This document shows positions 8,831 to 17,862 of a DNA stretch of 63,590 nt, one piece after another. Position 1 is the stretch's first letter. The number at the start of each line of letters is the position of its first letter. Position numbers and translations under genes: made by a program. Source of the stretch: Allobogoriella deserti (GTDB lineage: Bacteria; Actinomycetota; Actinomycetes; Actinomycetales; Actinomycetaceae); the NCBI RefSeq assembly GCF_042680605.1, contig NZ_JBHUEE010000014.1, positions 1 to 63,590 on the forward strand, in the 5' to 3' direction. The notes beneath the pieces are model-generated. The model saw only the letters and a program-made list of their open reading frames with translations. It made no database searches and was not told the DNA's origin.

Positions 8831-10072
8831 ATGCCCCAGCAGATGCAGATCACCGCGGCGACGGTCGAACCTGCCCTGCTCGACCTGCCGTGGGAACTAC
8901 CCCTGGAGGAGTGGCCACCGGATGTCCTCGCCGCCCTGCCGCGAGGGATCTCCCGGCATGTGGTCCGCTTCGTCCGGCTGTCCGGACGGATCTTCGCGGT
9001 CAAGGAGATCGGCGAGCGGGTCGCTTACCACGAGTACGAGACGCTGCGCGCGCTCGGGCGGCTGGAGGCGCCGTCCGTCCAGCCGGTCGCCGTCATCACC
9101 GGGCGGACCGACGCCGCGGGTGAGGAACTCAACTCGGTGCTGGTGACCGAGCACCTGCAGTACTCCCTGCCCTACCGCGCCCTGTTCAGCCAGTACATGC
9201 GGCCGGAGACCGCGAGCCGACTCATCGACGCGCTCAGCGTGCTGCTGGTGCGGCTGCACCTGCTCGGCTTCTACTGGGGCGACGTGTCGCTGTCCAACAC
9301 GCTGTTCCGGCGCGACGCCGGCGCCCTCGCCGCCTATCTCGTCGACGCCGAGACAGGCGAGCTGCACGACACGCTCAGTCCGGGCCAGCGCAGTTATGAC
9401 GTCGATCTCGCCCGGACCAACATCATCGGCGAGTTGATGGACCTGCAGGCCGGCGAGGTGCTCGACGAGGACGTCGACGTCGTCGAGGTCGGCAACCAGA
9501 TCGTCGACCGGTACGAGTCGTTGTGGGCGGAGCTGACCCAGGTGGAGTCGTTCGACGCCTCGGAGCGCTGGCGGGTCACCGAACGCATCAACCGGCTCAA
9601 CGACCTCGGCTTCGACGTCGGGGAGCTCACCATGACCACCGACGTGGACGGCACGTCGGTCTCGATCGCACCGAAGGTCGTCGACGCCGGGCACTACCAC
9701 CGCCAGATCATGCGGCTGACGGGCCTGGACGTGCAGGAGAACCAGGCGCGGCGGATGCTCAACGACCTCGATTCCTACCGTGCCGAATCGGACCGGCAGA
9801 ACGACGACCCGGTCATCGTGGCGCACGACTGGCTCGACGAGGTCTTCAACCCCACCGTCCAGGCCGTGCCGCGCGACCTACGGCGCAAGCTCGAGCCGGC
9901 GGAGATCTTCCACGAGGTCCTCGAGCACCGCTGGTTCATCTCCCAGCAGCAGGAACGCGACGTACCGATGTCCGAGGCAGTGCAGTCCTACGTCGACCAG
10001 GTGCTGCGCCACCGCCCCGACGAACGCTCGTTCCTCGACCGGGACACGGCCGATATCCCGGCCGTCGACTAG
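8831..10072 (+). CDS. DUF4032 protein, kinase-like fold
   Basis: A 413-aa soluble protein of the actinobacterial DUF4032 family; biochemical role unknown. The N-terminal half looks like an atypical small-molecule or LPS-type kinase: a Lys in IFAVKEIGE, a catalytic-loop-like GFYWGDVSLSNTLF and an Asp in YLVDAETGEL that could bind metal. The DUF4032 region proper forms the C-terminal half, ending near the motif EHRWFISQQ. The ATG has GGAGCGG just upstream. The gene commonly neighbours rlmB/cysS and sugar-importer ATPases in this phylum, as here. The kinase comparison is an inference from motif order. Confidence 0.8.
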   Translation: MPQQMQITAATVEPALLDLPWELPLEEWPPDVLAALPRGISRHVVRFVRLSGRIFAVKEIGERVAYHEYETLRALGRLEAPSVQPVAVITGRTDAAGEELNSVLVTEHLQYSLPYRALFSQYMRPETASRLIDALSVLLVRLHLLGFYWGDVSLSNTLFRRDAGALAAYLVDAETGELHDTLSPGQRSYDVDLARTNIIGELMDLQAGEVLDEDVDVVEVGNQIVDRYESLWAELTQVESFDASERWRVTERINRLNDLGFDVGELTMTTDVDGTSVSIAPKVVDAGHYHRQIMRLTGLDVQENQARRMLNDLDSYRAESDRQNDDPVIVAHDWLDEVFNPTVQAVPRDLRRKLEPAEIFHEVLEHRWFISQQQERDVPMSEAVQSYVDQVLRHRPDERSFLDRDTADIPAVD

Positions 10073-10323
10073 CCGCCGACGCCCGGCCCGCACCTCAGAG
10101 GTTGCTCAACGCCATGCCGGGCTGATCGCCTCATCCCCCATAGTCGAAGGGGCACAGCCTGCCGGACGCGCGCCGCGGCGGCCTGTGCCGGCCCGACGGG
10201 CAGGGGAGCGCCGGGCCGGTTCAGATCGGCGCGGCGCGCCGTCGTCCGCGCCGGCGACGTGCCCCGGTTCCGGCGCCGGCCATCCCGGCCGCCCGAGTTG
10301 CCCGCACCGGCAGCCCGGGGCCC

Positions 10324-11295
10324 TCACTCCTGTGTGTCCCGGTAGTAGTCCAACGCCCCCGGGTGAAGCGGGATCGGCTCGGTGTAGATCGCCTGACGAC
10401 GGTCCAGCAACGCGGCCGCGGGCACGTCCCGCGCGATGTCCTCCCGGGCGTCGAACAGGGCGGCGAGCAGGGCGCGCGCCACCGGGGCGCGCATGGACCC
10501 GGGCACGAGGACGATGTTCGGCACGGCCAGGGTCGCGACGTCCTCCGGCACACCGTACGTCCCCGCCGGGACGACGGCGTGCCGGTAGCCGGTCCCGTAC
10601 CGGCTGCGGAACGGCTCGACCAACTCACCGAGCGGGACCAGGCGCACCTCGTGCAGGTCGGCGAGTGAGGCGAGGCCGGGTGTGTCGAGGCCGCCCGACC
10701 AGAACAGGGCGTCGATCTCGCCGTTCGTCAGCGCGGTGAGGGACTGGGCCAGACCCATGGCACGGGTGTCGACATCCCCGGCCTCGATGTCCGCGGCCTC
10801 GAGGAGGCGCCGGGCGATCGGCGCCGTGCCCGAGCCCGCGGCCCCCATCGAGACGGCGTGTCCGGGAAGGTCCTCGACCGAGTCGATCTCGGAGTCGGCA
10901 AGCACGACGAGGTGGGCGAAGTCGTCGTACACGCGGGCGAGGGCGGAGATGTCCTGGGGCTCGCCGAAACCGGGTCCGCCGCGTACCGCGGCCTCGGCGG
11001 TGTCGATCGACGCGAACGCCACCTCGGCCGAACCGGTCGCCAATCGCTCGATGTTCTCCACCGACCCGGCAGACTCGAGGACCTCGGCCTCGACGTCGAA
11101 CCGGCTCGATACCTCGGCCGCGAAGGACTGGCCGTAGGCGTGGTAGATCCCGGAGGGACTGCCCGCCGAGATGTCCAGCGTCTCCGGCCGGTCTCCCTCC
11201 CACGGGTCCTCCTCGCCACCGTCGCAGCCGACGGCCGCCGTCGCCACCACCGCCGCCGCGGCGAACGCGAGGACCTGCCGGCGCCGCCGCCTCAC
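10324..11295 (-). CDS. TAXI-family TRAP solute-binding lipoprotein
   Basis: A 323-aa exported lipoprotein: basic N terminus, hydrophobic core and lipobox AAVGC place a lipidated Cys near residue 24. The mature part has the TAXI features SPSGIYHAYGQSFA and AFASIDTAEAA, with a C-terminal domain of the periplasmic-binding fold. TAXI proteins normally feed TRAP transporters, yet no DctQ/DctM-type permease lies in the window. Its GTG start overlaps the histidine kinase stop as GTGA, making it the last gene of a regulator-kinase-binding protein operon. It may therefore present a ligand to the kinase rather than to a transporter (inference). The 250 bases beyond its stop hold no gene. Confidence 0.85.
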   Translation of the reverse strand: MRRRRRQVLAFAAAAVVATAAVGCDGGEEDPWEGDRPETLDISAGSPSGIYHAYGQSFAAEVSSRFDVEAEVLESAGSVENIERLATGSAEVAFASIDTAEAAVRGGPGFGEPQDISALARVYDDFAHLVVLADSEIDSVEDLPGHAVSMGAAGSGTAPIARRLLEAADIEAGDVDTRAMGLAQSLTALTNGEIDALFWSGGLDTPGLASLADLHEVRLVPLGELVEPFRSRYGTGYRHAVVPAGTYGVPEDVATLAVPNIVLVPGSMRAPVARALLAALFDAREDIARDVPAAALLDRRQAIYTEPIPLHPGALDYYRDTQE

Positions 11296-12653
11296 GGCCC
11301 GTCCCCGTTCCGCGGCAACCGGATCCGGGCCTCGAGCCCTCCGCCGGACGCCAGACCGAGCACCAGCTCACCACCGTTCGGCGCCAGCAGCTCCGAGGCG
11401 ATCGACAGCCCGAGACCCGAGCCGGAGACGCCGGTGCGTTGCGGGCCCCGCCAGAACCGTTCGGTCATCCGCCCCAGTGCCTGCGCCGGCACACCCGGGC
11501 CGTGGTCGCGGACGGCGACCTCGACCACGCCGTCGTCGGTGTGCACCGACACCTCGATCGGCGCGCCTGCGGGCGAGTACTTCACCGCGTTGTCCATGAC
11601 CGCGTCGAAGGCGCTCTCCAGCGCCGTCGTGCCAACCACGGCACGGGCCGGGTCCCGCGCCGGCTCCGGACCCCGGATCGGCCTGCCGCGGGTGAGTTGC
11701 CGCCAGCTCTCGACGCGGCCGCGGATCACCTCGCTCACCTCCACCTCCGTCTCGACATGCGGCGCCGCGTCGTCCGCGAGGAGCAGCAGGGCGTCGAGGA
11801 TGTTGGCCAGGCGCCGGGCCTCGGCCCGGACGAACTCGGCGTCCTCCCGGTCGGCGTCCGCGGCGGACTCGACGAGCGCGTCCACCCGGAGCATCAGCGC
11901 GTTCAGCGGATTGCGCAGCTCGTGCGAGGCGTTGGCCACGAACTGCTGCTGCTTGCGGACCAGTCGTTCGACCTGGTCCGACATGTCGTTGAAGTGCTCG
12001 ACCACCTGGCGCAGCTCCGGCGGCCCGGCCGAGGAGGGGATGCGGGCGGCGAGGTCGCCCCGGCCGACGTCGGTCATGGCGTGGTCGACGGCGCGGACCG
12101 GACCCAGCACCCACCGGGCGGTGCGGTCGGCGACGACCACCGCCAGCGCGAGCACGAGCACCACGCCGGCGATGAGCATCCCCCAGTTGAGCCAGATGTC
12201 CCGGGCCAGCCGTTCGGCGTCGGAGACGGTGACCACGGCACCGAGCAGGTCTCCCCCGTCGTAGACGGGTTCGGCGACGACGATCTGGTCCACGTCCCAG
12301 GGCAGGAAGCTCTTCCGGAACTCGCTGCGGTGGCCGGCGAGCGCCGCCTCGGTCTCGGCCAGCGCCGTCGCGTCCAGTCCCGTGCCGGCCCAGTCCCGAC
12401 CGGACGCGTCGACGACGGCGGCCCGGACCCCGTAGACGTGGTGATACCGGTTCAGGTCCGCGCTGACCACCGACGGATCGTCGGACAGGAGGGACTGCCG
12501 CGCGGTCCGCACCAGGTAGCTGGCGTCCGCCAGCCGGTCGACGTAGACCCGCTGCTGCTGCGCGCCCGCGGTGGATTCCGCGTACGCCAGGCCGAGGACG
12601 AGCAGGAGCAGCACGCTCGGGACGTACAGGATGATCGTCAGTCGTCTACGCAT
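11292..12653 (-). CDS. Sensor histidine kinase with two membrane segments
   Basis: A 453-aa kinase: membrane segment at about residues 5-24, an extracytoplasmic sensor of about 130 residues, a second membrane segment at about 156-176, a HAMP domain, and a HisKA domain with phospho-acceptor His244 in NASHELRNPL. The ATPase domain has N box MDNAVKYSP, G1 DHGPGVP and G2 GSGLGLSIA. Its start overlaps the response-regulator stop by 8 bases and its stop overlaps the TAXI gene start. The layout resembles TctE-type sensors of tricarboxylate systems. The signal is unknown; a liganded TAXI protein is a reasonable candidate. Confidence 0.92.
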   Translation of the reverse strand: MRRRLTIILYVPSVLLLLVLGLAYAESTAGAQQQRVYVDRLADASYLVRTARQSLLSDDPSVVSADLNRYHHVYGVRAAVVDASGRDWAGTGLDATALAETEAALAGHRSEFRKSFLPWDVDQIVVAEPVYDGGDLLGAVVTVSDAERLARDIWLNWGMLIAGVVLVLALAVVVADRTARWVLGPVRAVDHAMTDVGRGDLAARIPSSAGPPELRQVVEHFNDMSDQVERLVRKQQQFVANASHELRNPLNALMLRVDALVESAADADREDAEFVRAEARRLANILDALLLLADDAAPHVETEVEVSEVIRGRVESWRQLTRGRPIRGPEPARDPARAVVGTTALESAFDAVMDNAVKYSPAGAPIEVSVHTDDGVVEVAVRDHGPGVPAQALGRMTERFWRGPQRTGVSGSGLGLSIASELLAPNGGELVLGLASGGGLEARIRLPRNGDGP

Positions 12654-13341
12654 CGCCCGGCCCCACGGCGTCCGCGAGGCGGTAGCCGACGCCGCGGACG
12701 GTCTCGACGACCTCGCGTTCGCCGAGCTTGCGGCGCAGCGAGGCGACGTGCACCTCGAGCGAGCGTTCGAGGCCTCGCCAGCCCGTCCCCCAGACCTCGT
12801 GCAGAAGTCGCTCCCGGGCCACGACAGCGCCGCTGCGTCGGGCGATGGCGGCGAGCAGGTCGAACTCCTTTCGGGTCAGGACGATCGGTGCGCCGTCGCC
12901 GTCCGAGACGACCCGCGTGGCCAGATCCACCGTCAGCCCGGCTACCTGCAGCGGCCCGGTGGCCGGCCCGGTGATCGTCTCCTCGGCGCGGCGGCGGCGC
13001 AGCACGGCCTCGATGCGTGCCCGCACCTCGCGGAAGTCGTACGGCTTGGTGACGTAGTCGTCGGCGCCGAGTTCCAGCCCACGCACCCGGTCGGTGACGG
13101 CGGTGCGGCCGGTGACGACGATGACCGGGGCGTCGCACACCTTGCGCACCCGCCACAGCACGTCGAGGCCGTCCATGTCGGGCAGACCGAGGTCGAGGAG
13201 GACCATCTCGGTGCCGGGGCTGAGCGCGGACAGCGCGCTCGCGCCGTCGCGGGCGCGCACCACCTCGAAGCCGCGTTTGGTGAGCAGCGACTCGAGCGCG
13301 TTCCCGACGTGCTCGTCGTCCTCAACCAGCAGCAGTTGCAC
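12646..13341 (-). CDS. OmpR/PhoB-family response regulator
   Basis: A receiver domain (acidic pair Asp8/Asp9, phospho-acceptor Asp50 in VLLDLGLPD, Lys in TKPYD) joins a winged-helix DNA-binding domain (VWGTGW, VHVASLRRKLG, VRGVGYRL). It is the partner of the downstream kinase and first gene of the operon. I chose the GTG at 13341 because GGGGGA lies 9 bases before it; the GTG three codons earlier would have its Shine-Dalgarno touching the start. Likely targets include its own operon. Confidence 0.9.
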   Translation of the reverse strand: MQLLLVEDDEHVGNALESLLTKRGFEVVRARDGASALSALSPGTEMVLLDLGLPDMDGLDVLWRVRKVCDAPVIVVTGRTAVTDRVRGLELGADDYVTKPYDFREVRARIEAVLRRRRAEETITGPATGPLQVAGLTVDLATRVVSDGDGAPIVLTRKEFDLLAAIARRSGAVVARERLLHEVWGTGWRGLERSLEVHVASLRRKLGEREVVETVRGVGYRLADAVGPGDA

Positions 13342-13506
13342 GCAGCCCACTCCCCCTCAGGCGTCCACGGGCGCGAGGATACGGCCATCCGGGCTGCCGG
13401 CGCCGGATGGTCCGCAGCGTGCACTGACGAGCGGGCCGGCCGGCGCGGGAGGGTGGCGGCGAGGACAGCGACGAGAACCGGGGGCGTCCGCTCGTCCAGT
13501 CCGGAG

Positions 13507-13899
13507 TCAGAACCCCCAGGCGTGGTAGGTCTCGACCGACATCCACGCGCTGACGCGGGGACGGTCGCGCACCGGGTACTGCTCACCGGTGTAGTGCCGC
13601 GCCAGCCGGTCGATGTCGCTCATGTCCGGGTCGTCGACGATGCGGACCGTGCCCTGCAGGCTGATGTGCCGGTACCAGCTCTCGCCGTCGAGCACGGTGA
13701 GGGAGACCCGGGGGTTCTCCCGCAGGTGCTGCAGGCGTCTGCGGCCCGCGTCGAGGTTCAGCAGCACCTGATCGTCCTGCCAGAGGTACCAGGTGGCCAC
13801 GGAGACCGGGGCGCCGTCGGGCCGGACGGTTGCCATCACGGCCGGATTGGCACGCTCGAGGACGGCGGTCAGCGACTGCGGGACGGGTGGCTGGGGCAT
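13507..13899 (-). CDS. PPOX-class (F420/flavin) oxidoreductase, Rv1155-like
   Basis: A 130-aa split beta-barrel protein of the pyridoxamine-phosphate oxidase-like superfamily. Family features are ATVRPDGAPVSVATWYLW near the N terminus, followed by RRRLQHLRENPRVSLTVLD. Members use F420 or FMN to reduce diverse substrates; the true substrate is unknown. The ATG is preceded by AAGGAGGAG, one of the strongest Shine-Dalgarno sequences in the window. It lies 42 bases beyond the rlmB stop in the same direction and may be co-transcribed with cysS-rlmB. Confidence 0.85.
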   Translation of the reverse strand: MPQPPVPQSLTAVLERANPAVMATVRPDGAPVSVATWYLWQDDQVLLNLDAGRRRLQHLRENPRVSLTVLDGESWYRHISLQGTVRIVDDPDMSDIDRLARHYTGEQYPVRDRPRVSAWMSVETYHAWGF

Positions 13900-13941
13900 G
13901 ACTCCTCCTTCGACGGCGGTTCGCGACGGTTCGGCGCGCGG

Positions 13942-14937
13942 CTACGCCCGCCGGCGGTCGATCTCGTACAGGGCGATGCCGGTGGCTACTGCGGCGTTGA
14001 GCGACTCGACCGACGTCGCGATCGGGATCGAGGCGACGACGTCGCACGTCTCGCGCACCAGGCGCGACAGGCCCTTGCCCTCGGAACCGGTGACGAGCAC
14101 CAGCGGCTCCGTGGCCAGCTCGAGGTCGCGGACGGGGACGGGGCCCTCGCCGTCCAGGCCGACGACGAAGCACCCGGCCTCCTTGAGGTGTTCCAGGGCG
14201 CGCACGAGGTTGGTCGCCCGTGCGACGGGGACGCGGGCGGCCGCACCGGCGGAGACCTTCCACGCCGTCGCGGTCACGCCGGCCGACCGGCGTTCCGGCA
14301 CGAGTGCGCCGTGCGCTCCGAACGCACCGGCGCTGCGCAGCACCGCGCCGAGGTTGTGCGGGTCCGTGACACCGTCCAGCGCGACCACGAGCGCCGGACG
14401 GCCGGAGCGGCCGGCGGCTGCGAGCAGGTCCTCGACATCGCGATAGTCGTACGGCGGGACCTCGATGGCCACGCCCTGGTGGACGGCCCCCTCGGTGAGG
14501 TGGTCGAGATCGCTCCGGGAGATCTCGACGAGCGGCGTGCCGAGCGCGGTGGCGGTGCGCACCACCTCGGCGACCCGGTCGTCGGCGGCCTTGCCGCCCG
14601 AGAAGAGCACTCGGCGCAGCGGCACACCGGAACGGACGGCCTCGGTGACCGCGTTGCGCCCGGCGATGATCTCGCTCTCCGCGTCGATCCCGACGGCGGC
14701 GCGAACCTTGGCGGCTCGCTGCGCTGCGGCCGTCTCGGGGCGGGCGGGGCGGCGCGCCTCCTGCTTATCCCGCGCTGCCTTGCGCTTGGCAGCGGGGTGG
14801 TACGGCCGGTCCTCGGCCTTGGGCGTGGGCCCCTTGCCTTCGAGGGCGCGGCGGCGCTGGCCGCCCGAGCCGACGGTCTGCCCCTTCTTGGTACCGGGCC
14901 GGCGGACGGCACCGCGGCGCTTGGAGTTACCGGGCAT
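13942..14937 (-). CDS. rlmB: 23S rRNA 2'-O-methyltransferase RlmB (SpoU/TrmH family)
   Basis: Methylates the ribose of a peptidyl-transferase-region guanosine (G2251 in E. coli). The C-terminal SPOUT domain has the three knot motifs: DPHNLGAVLRSAGAFGA, LVTGSEGKGLSRL and SIPIATSVESLNAAVA. Before it is a substrate-binding domain (AGRNAVTEAV, with HQGVAIEVPP) and, before that, a basic Lys/Arg-rich extension of about 85 residues typical of actinobacterial members such as Rv3579c. The ATG overlaps the cysS stop by one base, so the two are one operon, as in mycobacteria. Confidence 0.93.
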   Translation of the reverse strand: MPGNSKRRGAVRRPGTKKGQTVGSGGQRRRALEGKGPTPKAEDRPYHPAAKRKAARDKQEARRPARPETAAAQRAAKVRAAVGIDAESEIIAGRNAVTEAVRSGVPLRRVLFSGGKAADDRVAEVVRTATALGTPLVEISRSDLDHLTEGAVHQGVAIEVPPYDYRDVEDLLAAAGRSGRPALVVALDGVTDPHNLGAVLRSAGAFGAHGALVPERRSAGVTATAWKVSAGAAARVPVARATNLVRALEHLKEAGCFVVGLDGEGPVPVRDLELATEPLVLVTGSEGKGLSRLVRETCDVVASIPIATSVESLNAAVATGIALYEIDRRRA

Positions 14938-16379
14938 CAGTGGGATCCCTTCAGGTGCCAGCGGGCGCCCTCGGGCGAGTCCTCGACCACGACGCCGGCG
15001 GCGTGCAGTCGCTCGCGCAGAGCGTCCGCTCGGGCGTAGTCCTTCTCTGCGCGCGCCTGGTCGCGCTCACTGAGGGCCGCGCCGACCAGCGTCTCGAGCG
15101 CGTCGCGCTCGAGGGAGCCACCGGACTCCCGCCACGGCTGCGCGAGCGGGTCGAGGCCGAGGACGTCGAGCATCGCGCGCACGGTGAGTTGCTCGGTGCG
15201 CACGGCAACGTCGTCCCCCTCGGTCAGGGCGGTGTTGCCGGCGCGGAGATGTTCGTGGACGACGGCGAGCGCGGCGGAGAGGTTGAGGTCGTCGTCCATG
15301 GCCGCGACGAACCCGTCCGGGAGTGTGTCGACTCCACCCGCAGCGACCTCGTCGGCCGGGACCTCCCCGACCTTCTCCGCGGCGCGCTGCACGAAGCCGG
15401 AGAAGCGCCCCCAGGAGCCGGCGGCCTCGGCGACCGTGACGTCGGAGTACTCGACGGTCGAGCGGTGGTGGACGGTCCCGAGGGCGTAGCGCAGCACCGC
15501 GGCGGGGACGTGCTCGAGCACCGAGGCGACGACGAGGGAGTTGCCGAGCGATTTGCTCATCTTCTCGCCGCTCGTGGTGACCCAGGCGTTGTGCACCCAG
15601 TAGCGGGCGAAGCCGTACCCGGCCGCGTGGGACTGCGCCTGCTCGTTCTCGTGGTGGGGGAAGCGCAGGTCGATGCCGCCGCCGTGGATGTCGAACGTGT
15701 CGCCGAGGTACCTGCGGGACATGGCCGAGCACTCCAGGTGCCATCCCGGGCGGCCGCGGCCGTACGGCGTCGGCCAGGACGCGGTCTCGGGCTCGCCGGG
15801 CTTCGCCGCCTTCCACAACGCGAAGTCGTGCGGGTCACGCTTGTCCGCGGGGGCGGAGGCGGCCTCGTCGGCTGCGTCCTCAGGGATCATGTTCTCCAGC
15901 GCCTGCCGGGTCAGCGAGCCGTACTCCGGCAGGGAGCGCACGTCGAAGTACACGTTGCCCGGATCGCCCGGATAGGCGTGGCCGCGCTCGATCAGGGTCT
16001 CGATGAGCTCGACCATCTCGGTCACGTGCCCGGTGGCTCGAGGCTCGTAGGTCGGCCGCGCGACGCCGAGGGCGTCGTAGGCGTCGGTGAACTCCTGCTC
16101 GAAGCGGTACGCCCACGCCCACCAGGGCGCCCCCGCCTCGGCCGACTTGGTGAGGATCTTGTCGTCGATGTCGGTGACGTTGCGGATGAGCGTGACCTCG
16201 AAGCCGCGGCGGCGCAGCCAACGGGAGAGCACGTCGAAGGCGATCGCGGCGCGCATGTGGCCGACGTGCGGTGAGCTCTGCACGGTCGCGCCACACAGAT
16301 AGATGCCAACCTTGCCCGGCTCGGCGGGTTCGAAGGGGCGTACCGTGCGCGTGGCGGAGTCGTACAGGCTGAGGCTCAC
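14937..16379 (-). CDS. cysS: Cysteinyl-tRNA synthetase
   Basis: Class I synthetase of 480 aa that charges tRNA-Cys. Signatures are YLCGATVQSSPHVGHMR (zinc Cys and HIGH-type HVGH), the zinc/adenylation segment HLECSAMSRRYLG and GGGIDLRFPHHENE, and KMSKS in SGEKMSKSLGNS. The GTG start lies 6 bases after a TAGCCT box, indicating a leaderless transcript. It is divergent from the UMF1 transporter gene. In many actinobacteria cysS follows ispF directly; here they are about 4.1 kb apart. Confidence 0.96.
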   Translation of the reverse strand: MSLSLYDSATRTVRPFEPAEPGKVGIYLCGATVQSSPHVGHMRAAIAFDVLSRWLRRRGFEVTLIRNVTDIDDKILTKSAEAGAPWWAWAYRFEQEFTDAYDALGVARPTYEPRATGHVTEMVELIETLIERGHAYPGDPGNVYFDVRSLPEYGSLTRQALENMIPEDAADEAASAPADKRDPHDFALWKAAKPGEPETASWPTPYGRGRPGWHLECSAMSRRYLGDTFDIHGGGIDLRFPHHENEQAQSHAAGYGFARYWVHNAWVTTSGEKMSKSLGNSLVVASVLEHVPAAVLRYALGTVHHRSTVEYSDVTVAEAAGSWGRFSGFVQRAAEKVGEVPADEVAAGGVDTLPDGFVAAMDDDLNLSAALAVVHEHLRAGNTALTEGDDVAVRTEQLTVRAMLDVLGLDPLAQPWRESGGSLERDALETLVGAALSERDQARAEKDYARADALRERLHAAGVVVEDSPEGARWHLKGSH

Positions 16380-16385
16380 CCGGCC

Positions 16386-16391
16386 AGGCTA
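16386..16391 (-). promoter_or_regulatory. -10 box (TAGCCT) for cysS-rlmB
   Basis: Minus-strand TAGCCT lies 6 bases before the cysS GTG, the leaderless spacing. Its divergent partner box for the transporter lies 58 bases away. Confidence 0.6.
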
Positions 16392-16449
16392 CCGGCGTGA
16401 CGGTGCCGCTCGAGTGCGCCGTCGTCACGCTCTGGTCAACTCCTGCCGC

Positions 16450-16455
16450 TACGGT
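16450..16455 (+). promoter_or_regulatory. -10 box (TACGGT) for the UMF1 transporter
   Basis: TACGGT is followed by 6 bases and the GTG start at 16462. This spacing supports the chosen start and a leaderless transcript. Confidence 0.55.
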
Positions 16456-16461
16456 TCGCGT

Positions 16462-17808
16462 GTGACCCTCCCGCGCGAATCCGGCGCCTCACCGGCCGCA
16501 CCCGCCGGCGACCTGCCGTCCACGCCGGCACCCCGGCGCACCATCGCGGCCTGGAGCCTGTGGGACTTCGGCTCGAACGCCTTCAACACCGTCATCCTAT
16601 CGTTCGTGTTCTCGGTCTACGTGACCGACACGGTCGCCGCCGACGCCGAGACCGGCCAGCAGGTCTACGCGCACGCGCAGACCGTGGCCGGCTTCGGGGT
16701 CGCCCTGCTCGCGCCACTGATGGGGGCCTGGGCGGACCGGGTGCGCAACCGGCGTCTGCTGTTGACGGTCTCGACGCTTCTGGTGGTCGCGACGATGGCG
16801 GCGATGTGGTTCGTCCGGCCGGAGCAGTCCTACCTGCTGCTCGGGGTCACGCTCATCGCGCTGGCCTCGGTGATCGCCGAGGTCGCCGTCGTCTTCTACA
16901 ACGGCATGCTGCACCAGATCTCCTCGCCGACCACGGTCGGGCGGATCTCGGGGACCGCGTGGGCGATGGGGTACGTCGGCGGGGTCATCGCGCTCGTCAT
17001 CGCCGTCTTCGGGTTCATGCTCGACGGCGGCATGCTCGGGCTGCCGACCGAGGACGCAGCCAACGCGCGCGGTGTGGCGCTGTTGTGCGCGGGCTGGTTC
17101 CTGCTCTTCTCCGTGCCGCTGATGATCTGGGGGCCGCGCGAGGCGCCCGAGACCGAGGTGGTCCGCGAGCCGTTCCGGCCGGTCCAGGCCTACCGGGAGA
17201 TCATCCGCCGAATCGTGGCGATGTGGCGCTCGGAGCGCTCGCTGCTGCACTTCCTCGTCGCCGCCGCGATCTACCGTGACGGTCTGAGCTCGGTCTTCTC
17301 CTTCGCGGGCATCATCGCCGCAAGCTCGTACGGGATGGACACGGTGCAGGTGGCGATCTTCGGGATCGCCGCCAACGTGATCGCCGCCGTCGGAACCTGG
17401 GCGCTCGGCCGGGTGGACGACCTGTTCGGCCCGCGCCCGATCATCATCGGGACGCTCGTGACGATGATCGCCTTCGGGCTGGTGATCATCGCTGTCGACG
17501 CCACCTGGGTGTTCTGGGTCTTCGGGCTCGGCATCGCCGCCCAGGTCGGCGCGATCCAGTCGGCGTCTCGCACGCTGCTCACCCGGATCGTGCCGCCGAA
17601 GGACGTCAACGAGACCTTCGGCCTCTACGCCACGGCGGGCCGCGCGGTCAGCTTCCTCTCGCCCTTCCTCATCAGTGTCTTCACGGCGTTGGCGGGTGCG
17701 CGCTTCGGGCTGCTGGGGATCGTCGTCACCCTCGCGCTCGGCCTGGCCGCCTTCCTCCCCCTCAAGGTCGCGCGCCGCGAGCCCCACACGCCGAGAGCGG
17801 ACAGTTGA
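16462..17808 (+). CDS. UMF1-type MFS transporter (Atg22-like)
   Basis: A 448-aa polytopic protein with about 12 hydrophobic segments. The first carries WSLWDFGSNAFNTVILSF, the hallmark of the UMF1/Atg22-like branch of the MFS, and GAWADRVRNRRLLL matches the MFS loop 2-3 motif. The substrate is unknown; eukaryotic relatives export amino acids from the vacuole. The GTG at 16462 is preferred because it sits 6 bases after a TACGGT box and longer readings would run into the divergent cysS. The stop codon lies inside the first 74-bp palindrome, so the last few residues are encoded by that element. Confidence 0.88.
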   Translation: MTLPRESGASPAAPAGDLPSTPAPRRTIAAWSLWDFGSNAFNTVILSFVFSVYVTDTVAADAETGQQVYAHAQTVAGFGVALLAPLMGAWADRVRNRRLLLTVSTLLVVATMAAMWFVRPEQSYLLLGVTLIALASVIAEVAVVFYNGMLHQISSPTTVGRISGTAWAMGYVGGVIALVIAVFGFMLDGGMLGLPTEDAANARGVALLCAGWFLLFSVPLMIWGPREAPETEVVREPFRPVQAYREIIRRIVAMWRSERSLLHFLVAAAIYRDGLSSVFSFAGIIAASSYGMDTVQVAIFGIAANVIAAVGTWALGRVDDLFGPRPIIIGTLVTMIAFGLVIIAVDATWVFWVFGLGIAAQVGAIQSASRTLLTRIVPPKDVNETFGLYATAGRAVSFLSPFLISVFTALAGARFGLLGIVVTLALGLAAFLPLKVARREPHTPRADS

Positions 17809-17862
17809 GTCAATAGCGGTTGTTCAAACGTCCGCTCATGATTCAGGTTTCCGCTTTCGGCG
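17789..17862. repeat. 74-bp palindromic element, copy A
   Basis: An interrupted hairpin with three nested stems (13, 8 and 6 bp in the consensus) around a loop containing TTCAAA. It lies between convergent genes and contains both stop codons: the transporter TGA at 17806-17808 and the minus-strand TGA at 17836-17838. Two outer or middle stem changes relative to copy B turn G-C pairs into G-U wobbles in plus-strand RNA. It probably acts as a bidirectional terminator. Confidence 0.85.

Noticed and set aside
12571..15039. 822-codon open frame on the plus strand over the response regulator, PPOX gene and rlmB
   Set aside because: It spans several well-identified minus-strand genes; no motif of its own.
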